From Pictodentalium vernedei (lineage: Eukaryota > Mollusca > Scaphopoda > Dentaliida > Dentaliidae), in contig CM062294.1 of the NCBI GenBank assembly GCA_031216915.1, positions 165,867,455 to 165,931,454 on the forward strand: DNA of 64,000 bases, in the 5' to 3' direction. The translations under genes and the position numbers were made by a program. Shown piece after piece: positions 1-12,700 of the stretch (position 1 is the stretch's first letter; each line of letters starts with the position of its first letter). Below the pieces are notes generated by a model. It searched no databases and had not been told where the DNA came from. It saw nothing but the letters and a program-made list of their open reading frames with translations.

Positions 1-386
1 GTTGTTTAGTGAGAAGTTTAAGTTTATAAAATTCATTCAAGTCTTAGTTTTTAAAGTATAGCTTTTGAATATTGCATATGTCAACGGACATGATTATGCA
101 ATTCTCACACACTTTTAGGAGTATAAGAGTCTCTATTCTCTAGACTTACTTTATTATTGGCTTACTTTAAAAATTATTAGTATAAGGATTATTGGATATT
201 AATAGAGTACATGGATATATGAAGCTCAATTTTTGGAAGGTGTTGTATCTTTCTAATTTATCATAAATAAGAAAGATACATGTAAGGCCTATTACTTCTT
301 TTCCCTACAGGGGATGACTCTATTTTATTTTATTGAGCGTATTCCATTTTGCTCTATGTCCTTGGCCCTCCAGCCTTTTTACTATT

Positions 387-475
387 CAGCTATGTCTGGG
401 TCATTGGTACAGTATAAAAATGTTAAAAAATTTATAGTAATTTATATATTTTTTATACTTACCAATGACCCAGAC
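387..475 (+). repeat. Internal complementary region (ICR) of DIRS copy B0
   Basis: The segment starts CAGCTATGTCTGGGTCAT and ends CCAATGACCCAGAC. Its first part is the reverse complement of the DIRS-B left terminus (seen at 26234 and 43946) and its second part is the reverse complement of the right terminus (730-777). In DIRS elements the ICR is known as the template that joins the two ends when the circular intermediate forms. The junction lies at about 419-422 (AAAAAT/GTTAAA). Confidence 0.75.
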
Positions 476-550
476 GGGGATGGCCCTCCCAGGAGTTGGG
501 AACTCTTGCCTCCCCGCTGAGTACATAGCGCTTACCAGGCACTGGTTATT

Positions 551-777
551 AGAATGATAAATGGCGCCAATTTCGGAACGTCCTTGACACTGCGCATGCG
601 CAGTAGGGGCGAAGTGTGGAGGGCCTCTCAGGACATGTTTTCTTTAGTTTTAGATGCAAATTTTGGGGATTGGGGGGCAAAATTTGTGTTTGGCCCTATA
701 TTTTAAGAGTTAGCACCAGCTATGTCTGGGTCATTGGTAAGTATAAAAAATATATAAATTACTATAAATTTTTTAAC
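551..777 (+). repeat. Right inverted terminal repeat of DIRS copy B0
   Basis: This is the inverted counterpart of the left terminal repeat seen at 26234-26449 and 43946-44150, and is directly homologous to 38351-38574. It contains the palindrome TGCGCATGCGCA at 591-602, a perfect match to the vertebrate NRF-1 consensus, and ATGGCGCCAA at 571-580. The repeat ends at 777. Confidence 0.75.
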
Positions 778-3700
778 TTTTCACTACTCATTAATCATTC
801 GAGTAGAGCAATGGTGGGTATCGCTACATTTTCTCCTTATTTTCCCATATAGCACAGAGTCTCTGAACCTGGAATGCAATGATACATTGCTCAGTATGCA
901 GGCCAGTCATGCTATGACAGCTTTTCCCACATTTTCACCATATTTTGTGTTGTAGCGCATAGTCTCTGAATCCGTAATACAATTTTACACTACTCTTTAA
1001 TCATTCAAGTAGAGCAGTGATGGGTATTGCTACATTTTCTTCATATTTTGTCATTTAGCACAGAGTTTCTGAACCTGGAATGCAATTATACTTTGCTAGG
1101 TATGCAGGCCCGTCAGGCTATGACAGGTATTCCTACATTTTATCCATATTTTGTCTTGTAGCACAGAGTCTCTGAATCCGTAATACAATTTTTCTCTACT
1201 CAGTGAACATGCCAGTCATGCTATGTCAGGTATTGCTACATTTTCTCTATATTTCATCATGTAGCACAGAGTCTCTGAGCCTAGAATACAATTTTCCATT
1301 GCTCAGAATGCAGGCCAATCATGCTATGGCAGGTATTCCTACATGTTCTCCATATTTTATCTTGTAGCACAGAGTCTCTGAATCCGTAATACAATTTTAC
1401 ACTACTCATTAATCATTCGAGTAGAGCAATAATGGGTATTGCTACATTTTCTTCTTATTTTGTCATTTAGCACAGAGACTCTGAACCTGAAATGCAATTA
1501 TACTTTGCTCAGTATGCAGGCCAGTCAGGCTATGACAGGTATTCCTACATTTTATCCATATTTTGTCTTGTAGCACAGAGTCTCTGAATCCGTAATACAA
1601 TTTTACACTACTCATTAATCATTCCAGTAGAGCAATAATGGGTATTGCTACATTTTCTTCATATTTTGCATTTAGCAGAGTCTCTGAACCTGGAATGCAA
1701 TTATACCTTGCTCAGAATGCAGGCCAGTCATAGTATAACAGGTATTCCCACATTCTCTCCATATTTTGTCTTGTAGCACAGAGTCTCTGAATCCGTAATA
1801 CAATTTTTTACTACTCAGTGAAAATGCCAGTCATGCTATGACAGGTATTGCTACATTTTCTCTATATTTCACCATGTGGCACATAGTCTGTGAGCCTGAA
1901 ATACAATTTTACAATGCTCAATATGCAGACCAATCATCCTATGACAGGTATTCCTACATTTTATCCATATTTTGTCTTGTAGCACAGAGTCTCTGAATCC
2001 GTAATCCAATTTTTCTCTCCTCAGTGAACATGCCAGTTATGCTATGACAGGTATTGCTACGTTTTCTCTATATTTCGTCATGTAGCACAGAGTCTCTGAG
2101 TCTGGAATACAATTTTATATTGCTCAGTATGCAGGCCAATCATGCTATGACAGGTATTCCTACATTTTCTCCACATTTTGTCTTGTAGCACAGAGTCTCT
2201 GAATCCGTAATACAATTTTTCACTACTCATTAATCATTCGAGTAGAGCAATGGTGGGTATCGCTACATTTTCTCCTTATTTTCCCATATAGCACAGAGTC
2301 TCTGAACCTGGAATGCAATGATGCATTGCTCAGTATGCAGGCCAGTCATGCTATGACAGGTTTTCCCACATTTTCACCATATTTTGTCTTGTAGCACAGA
2401 GTCTCTGAATCCGTAATACAATTTTACACTACTCTTTAATCATTCAAGTAGAGCAATGATGGGTATTGCTACATTTTCTTCATATTTTGTCATTTACCAG
2501 AGAGTCTCTGAACCTGGAATGCAATTATACTTTGCTCAGTTTGCAGGCCAGTCAGGTTATGACAGGTATTCGTACATTTTATCCATATTTTGTCTTGTAG
2601 CACAGAGTCTCTGAATCCGTAATACAATTTTTCTCTACTCGGTGAACATGCCAGTCGTGCTATGTCAGGTACTGCTACATTTTCTCTATATTTCATCATG
2701 TAGCACAGAATCTCGGAGTCTGGAATACAATTTTACATTGCTCAGTATGCAGGCCAATCATGCTATGGCAGGTATTCCTACATGTTCTCCATATTTTGTC
2801 TTGTAGCACAGAGTCTCTGAATCCGTAATACAATTTTACACTACTCATTAATCATTCCAGTAGACCAATAATGGGTATTGCTACATTTTCTTCATATTTT
2901 GTCATTTAGCACAGAGTCTCTGAACCTGGAATGCAATTATACCTTGCTCAGTATGCAGGCCAGTCATGCTATGACAGGTATTCCTACATTTTATCCATAT
3001 TTTGTCTTGTAGCACAGAGTCTCTGAATCCGTAATACAATTTTACACTACTCTTTAATCATTCCAATAGAGCAATGATGGGTATTGCTACATTTTCTTCA
3101 TATTTTGTCATTTAGCAAAGAGTCTCTGAACCTGGAATGCAATTATACTTTGCTCAGTATACTGGCCCGTCAGGATATGACAGGTATTCCTACATTTTAT
3201 CCATATTTTGTCTTGTAGCACAGAGTCTCTGAATCCGTAATACAATTGTTCTCTACTCAGTGAACATGCCAGTCATGCTATGTCAGGTATTGCTACATTT
3301 TCTCTATATTTCATCATGTAGCACAGAGTCTCTGAGCCTGGAATACAATTTTACATTGCTCAGAATGCAGGCCAATCATGCTATGGCAGGTATTCCTACA
3401 TGTTCTCCATATTTTATCTTGTAGCACAGAGTCTCTGAATCCGTAATACAATTTTTCACTACTCATTAATCATTCGAGTAGAGCAATGGTGGGTATCGCT
3501 ACATTTTCTCCTTATTTTCCCATATAGCACAGAGTCTCTGAACCTGGAATGCAATGATACATTGCTCAGTATGCAGGCCAGTCATGCTATGACAGCTTTT
3601 CCCACATTTTCCCCATATTTTGTGTTGTAGCGCATAGTCTCTGAATCCGTAATACAATTTTACACTACTCTTTAATCATTCAAGTAGAGCAATGATGGGT

Positions 3701-6700
3701 ATTGCTACATTTTCTTCATATTTTGTCATTTAGCACAGAGTTTCTGAACCTGGAATGCAATTATACTTTGCTCATTATGCAGGCCAGTCAGGTTATGACA
3801 GGTATTCCTACATTTTATCCATATTTTGTCTTGTAGCACAGAGTCTCTGAATCCGTAATACAATTTTACACTACTCATTAATCATTCCAGTAGACCAATA
3901 ATGGGTATTGCTACATTTTCTGAATATTTTGTCATTTAGCACAGAGTCTCTGAACCTGGAATGCAATTATACCTTGCTCAGTATGCAGGCCAGTCATGCT
4001 ATGACAGGTATTCCTACATTTTATCCATATTTTGTCTTGTAGCACAGAGTCTCTGAATCCGTAATACAATTTTACACTACTCTTTAATCATTCCAATAGA
4101 GCAATGATGGGTATTGCTACATTTTCTTCATATTTTGTCATTTAGCACAGAGTCTCTGAACCTGGAATGCAATTATACCTTGCTCAGAATGCAGGCCAGT
4201 CATAGTATAACAGGTATTCCCACATTCTCTACATTTTCTTCACATTTTGTCATTTAGCACAGAGTCTCTGAACCTGGAATGCAATTATACTTTGCTCAGT
4301 ATGCAGGCCCGTCGGGCTATGACAGGTATTCCTACATTTTATCCATATTTGGCCTTGTAGCGCAGAGTCTCTGAATCCGTAATACAATTTTTCTCTACTC
4401 AGTGAACATGCCAGTCATGCTATGTCAGGTATTGCTACATTTTCTCTATATTTCATCATGTAGCACAGAGTCTCTGAGCCTGGAATACAATTTTCCATTG
4501 CTCAGAATGCAGGCCAATCATGCTATGGCAGGTATTCCTACATGTTCTCCATATTTTATCTTGTAGCACAGAGTCTCTGAATCCGTAATACAATTTTTCA
4601 CTACTCATTAATCATTCGAGTAGAGCAATGGTGGGTATCGCTACATTTTCTCCTTATTTTCCCATATAGCACAGAGTCTCTGAACCTGGAATGCAATGAT
4701 ACATTGCTCAGTATGCAGGCCAGTCATGCTATGACAGTTTTTCCCACATTTTCACCATATTTTGTGTTGTAGCGCATAGTCTCTGAATCCGTAATACAAT
4801 TTTACACTACTCTTTAATCATTCAAGTAGAGCAATGATGGGTATTGCTACATTTTCTTCATATTTTGTCATTTAGCACAGAGTTTCTGAACCTGGAATGC
4901 AATTATACTTTGCTCATTATGCAGGCCAGTCAGGTTATGACAGGTATTCCTACATTTTATCCATATTTTGTCTTGTAGCACAGAGTCTCTGAATCTGTAA
5001 TACAATTTTACACTACTCATTAATCATTCCAGTAGACCAATAATGGGTATTGCTACATTTTCTTAATATTTTGTCATTTAGCACAGAGTCTCTGAACCTG
5101 GAATGCAATTATACCTTGCTCAGTATGCAGGCCAGTCATGCTATGACAGGTATTCCTACATTTTATCCATATTTTGTCTTGTAGCACAGAGTCTCTGAAT
5201 CCGTAATACAATTTTACACTACTCTTTAATCATTCCAATAGAGCAATGATGGGTATTGCTACATTTTCTTCATATTTTGTCATTTAGCACAGAGTCTCTG
5301 AACCTGGAGTGCAATTATACTTTGCTCAGTATGCAGGCCCGTCGGGCTATGACAGGTATTCCTACATTTTATCCATATTTGGCCTTGTAGCGCAGAGTCT
5401 CTGAATCCGTAATACAATTTTTCTCTACTCAGTGTACATGCCAGTCATGCTATGTCAGGTATTGCTACATTTTCTCTATATTTCATCATGTAGCACAGAG
5501 TCTCTGAGCCTGGAATACAATTTTCCATTCCTCAGAATGCAGGCCAATCATGCTATGGCAGGTATTCCTACATGTTCTCCATATTTTATCTTGTAGCACA
5601 GAGTCTCTGAATCCGTAATACAATTTTGCACTACTCATTAATCATTCGAGTAGAGCAATAATGGGTATTGCTACATTTTCTTCTTATTTTGTCATTTAGC
5701 ACAGAGTCTCTGAACCTGGAATGCAATTATACTTTGCTCAGTATGCAGGCCCGTCAGGCTATGACAGGTATTCCTACATTTTATCCATATTTTGTCTTGT
5801 AGCACAGAGTCTCTGAGTCCGTAATACAATTTTTCTCTACTCAGTGAACATGCCAGTCATGCTATGTCAGGTATTGCTACATTTTCTCTATATTTCATCA
5901 TGTAGCACAGAGTCTCTGAGCCTGGAATACAATTTTACATTGCTCAGAATGCAGGCCAATCATGCTATGGCAGGTATTCCTACATTTTATCCATATTTTG
6001 TCTTGTAGCACAGAGTCTCTGAATCCGTAATACAATTTTACACTACTCTTTAATCATTCAAGTAGAGCTGTGATGGGTATTGCTACATTTTCTTCATATT
6101 TTGTCATTTAGCACAGAGTCTCTGAACCTGGAATGCAATTATACTTTGCTCAGTATGCAGCCCAGTCATGCTATGACAGGTATTCCTACATTTTATCCAT
6201 ATTTTGTCTTGTAGCACAGAGTCTCTGAATCCGTAATACAATTTTTCTCTTCTCAGTAAACATGCCAGTCATGCTATGACAGGTATTGCTACATTTTCTC
6301 TATATTTTGCCATGTAGCACAGAGCCTCTGAGCCTGGAATACAATTTTACATTGCTCAGTATGCAGGCCAATCATGCTATGTCAGGTATTCCTACATTTT
6401 CTCCATATTTTGTCTTGTAGCACAGAGTCTCTGAATCCATAATACAATTTTTCACTACTCATTAATCATTCGAGTAGAGCAATGGTGGGTATCGCTACAT
6501 TTTCTCCTTATTTTCCCATATAGCACAGAGTCTCTGAACCTGGAATGCAATGATACATTGCTCAGTATGCAGGCCAGTCATGCTATGACAGCTTTTCCCA
6601 CATTTTCACCATATTTTGTGTTGTAGCACATAGTCTCTGAATTCGTAATACAATTTTACACTACTCTTTAATCATTCAAGTAGAGCAATGATGGGTATTG

Positions 6701-9700
6701 CTACATTTTCTTCATATTTTGTCATTTTGCACAGAGTTTCTGAACCTGGAATGCAATTATACTTTGCTCATTATGCAGGCCAGTCAGGTTATGACAGGTA
6801 TTCCTACATTTTATCCATATTTTGTCTTGTAGCACAGAGTCTCTGAATCCGTAATACAATTTTACACTACTCATTAATCATTCCAGTAGACCAATAATGG
6901 GTATTGCTACATTTTCTTCATATTTTGTCATTTAGCACAGAGTCTCTGAACCTGGAATGCAATTATACCTTGCTCAGTATGCAGGCCAGTCATGCTATGA
7001 CAGGTATTCCTACATTTTATCCATATTTTGTCTTGTAGCACAGAGTCTCTGAATCCGTGATACAATTTTACACTACTCATTAATCATTCCAATAGAGCAA
7101 TGATGGGTATTGCTACATTTTCTTCATATTTTGTCATTTAGCACAGAGTCTCTGAACCTGGAATGCAATTATACTTTGCTCAGTATGCAGGCCCGTCGGG
7201 CTATGACAGGTATTCCTACATTTTATCCATATTTTGCCTTGTAGCACAGAGTCTCTGAATCCGTAATACAATTTTTCTCTACTCAGTGAACATGCCAGAC
7301 ATGCTATGTCAGGTATTGCTACATTTTCTCTATATTTCATCATGTAGCACAGAGTCTCTGAGCCTGGAATACAATTTTCCATTGCTCAGAATGCAGGCCA
7401 ATCATGCTATGGCAGGTATTCCTACATGTTCTCCATATTTTATCTTGTAGCACAGAGTCTCTGAATCCGTAATACAATTTTACACTACTCATTAATCATT
7501 CGAGTAGAGCAATAATGGGTATTGCTACATTTTCTTCGTATTTTGTCATTTAGCACAGAGTCTCTGAACCTGAAATGCAATTATACTTTGCTCAGTATGC
7601 AGGCCAGTCAGGCTATGACAGCTATTCCTACATTTTATCCATATTTTGTCTTGTAGCACAGAGTCTCTGAATCCGTAATACAATTTTTACACTACTCATT
7701 AATCATTCCAGTAGAGCAATAATGGGTATTGCTACATTTTCTTCATATTTTGTCATTTAGCACAGAGTCTCTGAACCTGGAATGCAATTATACCTTGCTC
7801 AGAATGCAGGCCAGTCATAGTATAACAGGTATTCCCACATTCTCTCCATATTTTGTCTTGTAGCACAGAGTGTCTGAATCCGTAATACAATTTTTTACTA
7901 CTCAGTGAAAATACCAGTCATGCTATGACAGGTATTGCTACATTTTCTCTATATTTCACCATGTAGCACAGAGTCTCTGAGCCTGAAATACAATTTTACA
8001 TTGCTCAATATGCAGACCAATCATCCTATGACAGGTATTCCTACATTTTATCCATATTTTGTCTTGTAGCACAGAGTCTCTGAATCCGTAATACAATTTT
8101 TCTCTCCTCAGTGAACATGCCAGTTGTGCTATGACAGGTATTGCTACGTTTTTTCTCTATATTTCGTCATGTAGCACAGAGTCTCTGAGTCTGGAATACA
8201 ATTTTATATTGCTCAGTGTGCAGGCCAATCATGCTATGACAGGTATTCCTACATTTTCTCCATATTTCGTCTTGTAGCACAGAGTCTCTGAATCCGTAAT
8301 ACAATTTTTCACTACTCATTAATCATTCGAGTAGAGCAATGGTGGGTTATCGCTACATTTTCTCCTTATTTTCCCATATAGCACAGAGTCTCTGAACCTG
8401 GAATGCAATGATACATTGCTCAGTATGCAGGCCAGTCATGCTATGACAGCTTTTCCCACATTTTCACCATATTTTGTGTTGTAGCACATAGTCTCTGAAT
8501 CCGTAATACAATTTTACACTACTCTTTAATCATTCAAGTAGAGCAATGATGGGTATTGCTACATTTTCTTCATATTTTGTCATTTAGCACAGAGTTTCTG
8601 AACCGGGAATGCAATTATACTTTGCTCATTATGCAGGCCAGTCAGGTTATGACAGGTATTCCTACATTTTATCCATATTTTGTCTTGTAGCACAGAGTCT
8701 CTGAATCCGTAATACAATTTTACACTACTCATTAATCATTCCAGTAGACCAATAATGGGTATTGCTACATTTTCTTCATATTTTGTCATTTAGCACAGAG
8801 TCTCTGAACCTGGAATGCAATTATACCTTGCTCAGTATGCAGGCCAGTCATGCTATGACAGGTATTCCTACATTTTATCCATATTTTGTCTTGTAGCACA
8901 GAGTCTCTGAATCCGTAATACAATTTTACACTACTCTTTAATCATTCCAATAGAGCAATGATGGGTATTGCTACATTTTCTTCATATTTTGTCATTTAGC
9001 ACAGAGTCTCTGAACCTGGAATGCAATTATACTTTGCTCAGTATGCAGGCCCGTCGGGCTGTGACAGGTATTCCTACATTTTATCCATATTTTGCCTTGT
9101 AGCACAGAGTCTCTGAATCCGTAATACAATTTTTCTCTACTCAGTGAACATGCCAGTCATGCTATGTCAGGTATTGCTACATTTTCTCTATATTTCATCA
9201 TGTAGCACAGAGTCTCTGAACCTGAAATGCAATTATACTTTGCTGAGTATGCAGGCCAGTCAGGCTATGACAGGTATTCCTACATTTTATCCATATTTTG
9301 TCTTGTAGCACAGAGTCTCTGAATCCGTAATACAATTTTTCACTACTCGTTAATCATTCGAGTAGAGCAATGGTGGGTATTGTTACATTTTCTTCATATT
9401 TAGTCATTTAGCACAGAGTCTCTGAACCTGGAATGCAATTATACTTTGCTCAGTATGCAGCCCAGTCATGCTATGACAGGTATTCCTACATTTTATCCAT
9501 ATTTTGTCTTGTAGCACAGAGTCTCTGAATCCGTAATACAATTTTTCTCTCCTCAGTGAACATGCCAGTCATGCTATGACAGGTATTGCTACGTTTTCTC
9601 TATATTTTGTCATGTAGCACAGAGTCTCTGAGCCTGGAATACAATTTTCCATTGCTCAGTATGCAGGCCAATCATTCTATGACAGGTATTCCTACATTAT

Positions 9701-12700
9701 CCCCATATTTTGTCTTGTAGCACAGAGTCTCTGAATCCGTAATACAATTTTTCACTACTCATTAATCATTCGAGGTAGAGCAATAGTGGGTATCGCTACA
9801 TTTTCTCCTTATTTTCCCATATAGCACAGAGTGTCTGAACCTGGAATGCAATGATACATTGCTCAGTATGCAGGCCAGTCATGCTATGACAGGTTTTCCA
9901 CATTTTCACCATATTTTGTCTTGTAGCACAGAGTCTCTGAATCCGTAATACAATTTTACAGTACTCTTTAATCATTCAAGTAGAGCAATGATGGGTATTG
10001 CTATATTTTTTTTCATATTTTGTCATTTAGCACAGAGTCTTGGAACCTAGAATGCAATTATACTTTGCTCAGTATGCAGGCCAATCAGGCTATGACATGT
10101 ATTCCTACATTTTATCCATATTTTGTCTTGTAGCACAGAGTCTCTGAATCCGTAATACAATTTTTCTCTACTCAGTGAACATGCCAGACATGCTATGTCA
10201 GGTATTGCTACATTTTCTCTATATTTCATCATGTAGCACAGAGGCTCTGAGCCTGGAATACAATTTTACATTGCCCAGAATGCAGGCCAATCATGCTATG
10301 GCAGGTATTCCTACATTTTATCCATATTTTGTCTTGTAGCACAGAATCTCTGAATCTGTAATACAATTTTACACTTCTCATTAATCATTCGGGTAGACCA
10401 ATGATGGGTATTGCTACATTTTCTTCTTATTTTGTCATTTAGCACAGAGTCTCTGAACCTGGAATGCAATTATACCTTGCTCAGTATGCAGGCCAGTCAT
10501 ACTATAACAGGTTTTCCCACATTCTCTCCATATTTTGTCTTGTAGCACAGAGTCTCTGAATCCGTAATACAATTTTTTACTACTCAGTGAAAATGCCACT
10601 CATGCTATGACAGGTATTGCTACATTTTCTCTATATTTCACCATGTAGCACAGAGTCTCTGAGCCTGAAATACAATTTTACATTGCTCAGTATGCAGGCC
10701 AATCATCCTATGACAGGTATTCCTACATTCTCTGCATAGTTTGGCTTGTAGCACAGAGTCTCTGAGTCCGTAATACAATTTTTCACTACTCATTAATCAT
10801 TCGAGTAGAGCAATGGTGGATATTGTTACATTTTCTTCATATTTAGTCATTTAGCACAGAGTCTCTGAACCTGGAATGCAATTATACTTTGCTCAGTATG
10901 CAGCCCAGTCATGCTATGACAGGTATTCTTACATTTTATCCATATTTTGTCTTGTAGCACAGAGTCTCTGAATCCGTAATACAATTTTTCTCTACTCGGT
11001 GAACATGCCAGTCATGCTATGTCAGGTACTGCTACATTTTCTCTATATTTCATCATGTAGCACAGAGTTTCGGAGTCTGGAATACAATTTTACATTGCTC
11101 AGTATGCAGGCCAATCATGCTACGGTAGGTATTCCTACATGTTCTCCATATTTTGTCTTGTAGCACAGAGTCTCTGAATCCGTAATACAATTTTACACTA
11201 CTCATTAATCATTCCAGTAGAGCAATAATGGGTATTGCTACATTTTCTTCATATTTTGTCATTTAGCACAGAGTCTCTGAACCTGGAATGCAATTATACC
11301 TTGCTCAGTATGCAGTCTAGTCATGCTATGACAGGTATTCCTACATTTTATCCATATTTTGTCTTGTAGCACAGAGTCTCTGAATCCGTAATACAATTTT
11401 ACACTACTCTTTAATCATTCCAATAGAGCAATGATGGGTATTGCTACATTTTCTTCATATTTTGTCATTTAGCACAGAGTCTCTGAACCTGGAATGCAAT
11501 TATACCTTGCTCAGTATGCAGGCCAGTCATACTATAACAGGTTTTCCCCACATTCTCTCCATATTTTGTCTTGTAGCACAGAGTCTCTGAATCCGTAATA
11601 CAGTTTTTTACTACTCAGTAAAAATGCCAGTTATGCTATGACAGGTATTGCTACATTTTCTCTATATTTCATCATGTTGCGAGTCTTTGAGCCTGGAATA
11701 CAATTTTACATTGCTCAGTATGCAGGCCTGTCTTGCTATGACAGGAATTCCTACATTTTCTCCATATTTTGTCTTGTAGTACAGAGTCTCTGAATCCGTA
11801 ATACAATTTTTTACTACTCAGTGAAAATGCCAGTCATGCTATGACAGGTATAGCTACATTTTCTCTATATTCCACCATGTAGCACAGAGTCTCTGAGCCT
11901 GAAATTCAAGTTCACATTGCTCAGTATGCAGGCCAATCATCCTATGACAGGTATTCCTACATTCTCTCCATATTTTGGCTTGTAGCACAGAGTCTCTGAG
12001 TCCGTAATACAATTTTTCACTACTCATTAATCATTCGAGTAGAGCAATGGTGGATATTGTTACATTTTCTTCATATTTAGTCATTTAGCACAGAGTCTCT
12101 GAACCTGGAATGCAATTATACTTTGCTCAGTATGCAGCCCAGTCATGCTATGACAGGTATTCTTACATTTTATCCATATTTTGTCTTGTAGCACAGAGTC
12201 TCTGAATCCGTAATACAATTTTTCTCTACTCGGTGAACATGCCAGTCATGCTATGTCAGGTACTGCTACATTTTCTCTATATTTCATCATGTAGCACAGA
12301 GTTTCGGAGTCTGGAATACAATTTTACATTGCTCAGTATGCAGGCCAATCATGCTACGGTAGGTATTCCTACATGTTCTCCATATTTTGTCTTGTAGCAC
12401 AGAGTCTCTGAATCCGTAATACAATTTTACACTACTCATTAATCATTCCAGTAGAGCAATAATGGGTATTGCTACATTTTCTTCATATTTTGTCATTTAG
12501 CACAGAGTCTCTGAACCTGGAATGCAATTATACCTTGCTCAGTATGCAGTCTAGTCATGCTATGACAGGTATTCCTACATTTTATCCATATTTTGTCTTG
12601 TAGCACAGAGTCTCTGAATCCGTAATACAATTTTACACTACTCTTTAATCATTCCAATAGAGCAATGATGGGTATTGCTACATTTTCTTCATATTTTGTC

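Larger units (their letters stand above)
1..777 (+). mobile_element. DIRS-like retrotransposon copy B0, 3' end only
   Basis: This stretch matches the 3' UTR, internal complementary region and right inverted terminal repeat of the better preserved copies B1 (38080-38574), B2 and B3. It runs from the window edge to the right terminus ending in TTTTTTAAC at 777. Positions 778 onward are satellite sequence cut in mid-monomer, so B0 probably inserted into the satellite and its body lies to the left of the window. The short open frames here are non-coding. No coding part of the element is inside the window. Confidence 0.85.
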
